Origin: Salegentibacter sp.
GTDB taxonomy: Bacteria; Bacteroidota; Bacteroidia; Flavobacteriales; Flavobacteriaceae
Direction of reading: 5' to 3'
Length of the DNA stretch: 7,687 nucleotides
Assembly: GCA_024635815.1 (NCBI GenBank)
Contig: JAGXIG010000034.1
Coordinates: 1 to 7,687 of the forward strand
The translations under genes were made by a program, and so were the position numbers. Below the pieces are notes generated by a model, which worked only from the letters and a program-made list of their open reading frames with translations, had not been told where the DNA came from and did not search any database. The number at the start of each line of letters is the position of its first letter. Positions within the stretch are counted from its first letter, which is position 1. Of the stretch, positions 6,960 to 7,687 are shown piece after piece.

Positions 6960-6981
6960 ATTAAAAATTGTATTTAAAATC

Positions 6982-7016
6982 AAAAAACGTTCTTAATTTT
7001 AGGAACGTTTTTTGTT
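6982..7016 (+). terminator. Intrinsic terminator of the DPP IV/POT operon
   Basis: AAAAAACGTTC (6982-6992) pairs with GAACGTTTTTT (7003-7013), an 11-bp stem with a loop of about 10 bases that can partly zip further. The right arm runs into a T-rich tail (TTTTTTGTTTTCTTG). It starts 22 bp after the transporter stop. Because the stem is A-rich on the left and T-rich on the right it could work in both directions. Confidence 0.88.
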
Positions 7017-7069
7017 TTCTTGTTAGGTTCAGGATGTAAATCGACCAAGTGTTTAAAATATTCAGAATA

Positions 7070-7609
7070 ATGCAGAAACTTACTTTTTTTATTTTCTTTA
7101 TTTTTATAGGAGTTGGTGTTCAAGCCCAGGAGATCAATTGGATGAGTATGAATGAAGCTTTGGAAGCTCAAAAAGAGGAGCCAAAAAAGATTTTTATGGA
7201 TGCCTATACCGTTTGGTGTGGTCCCTGCAAAATGCTCGATAAGAATACTTTTACTAATAGTGATGTGATTGAATTTGTAAATGAGAATTACTATCCGGTG
7301 AAATTTAATGCTGAAGGTCCGGAGGAAATTGATTTTAAAGGGCAAATATTTAAAAACCCGCAATATAATCCTGAGAAAACCGGGAGAAATTCCTCTCACC
7401 AGCTGGCAAGAGCTTTAAAAATCACTGGTTATCCCAGTCTTGTTTTCTTTGATGAGGAAGCCAATTTAATCGCTCCTATTCCGGGATACAGAACGCCTCA
7501 GCAATTGGAACTTTATCTAAAGCTTTTTGCTAAAGATGAATATAAAAAAATGACTTCAAAAGAGGTCTTTGCAGAATACCAGGAGAATTTTAAAGGTTCT
7601 TTTGAGTAA
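7070..7609 (+). CDS. Secreted thioredoxin-fold protein with a WCGPC motif
   Basis: The 179-residue protein starts with MQKLTFFIFFIFIGVGVQAQ, a signal peptide probably cleaved after AQA or AQ, so the product is periplasmic or envelope-attached. The thioredoxin domain shows the active-site WCGPC (49-53) after 'KIFMDAYTV', and the cis-proline loop TGYPS with Pro122. Between them is an insertion of about 30 polar residues (roughly 83-113), longer than in classical thioredoxin and typical of Thioredoxin_7-like proteins. The likely role is thiol-disulfide exchange on envelope proteins, as a reductase or isomerase; the partner is unknown. I chose ATG 7070 over the in-frame GTG at 7049 because it gives a compact signal peptide. 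The gene lies 53 bp after a terminator, but I cannot find a good TAnnTTTG box in that gap, so it may depend on readthrough or a degenerate promoter. Confidence 0.88.
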   Translation: MQKLTFFIFFIFIGVGVQAQEINWMSMNEALEAQKEEPKKIFMDAYTVWCGPCKMLDKNTFTNSDVIEFVNENYYPVKFNAEGPEEIDFKGQIFKNPQYNPEKTGRNSSHQLARALKITGYPSLVFFDEEANLIAPIPGYRTPQQLELYLKLFAKDEYKKMTSKEVFAEYQENFKGSFE

Positions 7610-7657
7610 AATTTAAGTGTTAGTTGATAGTGGACCCTAAGGTTCAGTTGAGATGCG

Positions 7658-7687
7658 AAAAGCCCCGTTTTTACCAGTATGGTGAAA
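7658..7687 (+). terminator. Left part of a probable terminator, cut by the window end
   Basis: AAAAGCCCCGTTTTT is followed by ACCA (7673-7676), the loop GTA and TGGT (7680-7683), then GAAA. The pairing ACCA/TGGT extends outward through T-G and T-A pairs to the last base. If it is a terminator, the missing bases should read about A(A)CGGGGCTTTT to complete the stem with AAAAGCCCCG. It lies about 50 bp after the thioredoxin-fold gene stop. Confidence 0.6.

Noticed and set aside
6980..7399. An open frame on the minus strand
   Set aside because: It runs through a terminator stem and antisense to the thioredoxin-fold gene with its signal peptide and WCGPC motif. The translation is low-complexity and has no recognisable domain.
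1..7687. A novel defence or mobile system
   Set aside because: All full-length genes match known housekeeping or nutrient-use families and the composition is even across the window, with no signs of recent transfer.

Overview
The window looks like chromosomal DNA from a marine member of the Flavobacteriaceae (Bacteroidota), possibly near Gramella/Christiangramia, Salegentibacter or Zunongwangia. The genus guess is inference. The supporting signs are moderately AT-rich DNA, start codons without Shine-Dalgarno sequences, TAnnTTTG-type -7 promoter boxes, a class II HMG-CoA reductase next to a 'GYDIA' GHMP kinase, and a lineage-typical DPP IV / peptide transporter / thioredoxin gene order.

Layout. 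Bases 2-241 hold the 3' end of a + strand gene, probably a periplasmic SurA/PpiD-type peptidyl-prolyl isomerase, closed by a strong intrinsic terminator (264-297). Bases 298-792 carry no credible gene. They contain a mosaic of decayed REP-like palindromes and inverted repeats. Next, on the minus strand, comes a two-gene mevalonate operon: HMG-CoA reductase (3026-1707), whose stop overlaps the start of a GHMP kinase (1710-793) in an ATGA. A compact divergent promoter region (3027-3207) separates it from a + strand pair: a secreted dipeptidyl peptidase IV (3208-5379) and, 5 bp later, a proton-coupled peptide transporter of the POT family (5385-6959), closed by a terminator (6982-7016). A secreted thioredoxin-fold protein with a WCGPC motif follows (7070-7609), and the window ends inside what looks like the left half of another terminator.

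How the genes work together. The minus strand pair supplies isoprenoid precursors: HMGR makes mevalonate, and the kinase, whose motifs look more like phosphomevalonate kinase than mevalonate kinase, probably acts two steps later. The DPP IV/POT pair forms a peptide-scavenging unit: dipeptides are clipped from peptides in the periplasm and imported with protons. The flanking isomerase and thioredoxin-fold protein are envelope folding or redox proteins with no demonstrated link to the central operons.

I see no phage, CRISPR, toxin-antitoxin, transposase or RNA gene, and no clearly new multi-gene system. The least explained parts are the repeat mosaic at 298-792 and the exact reaction of the GYDIA kinase.
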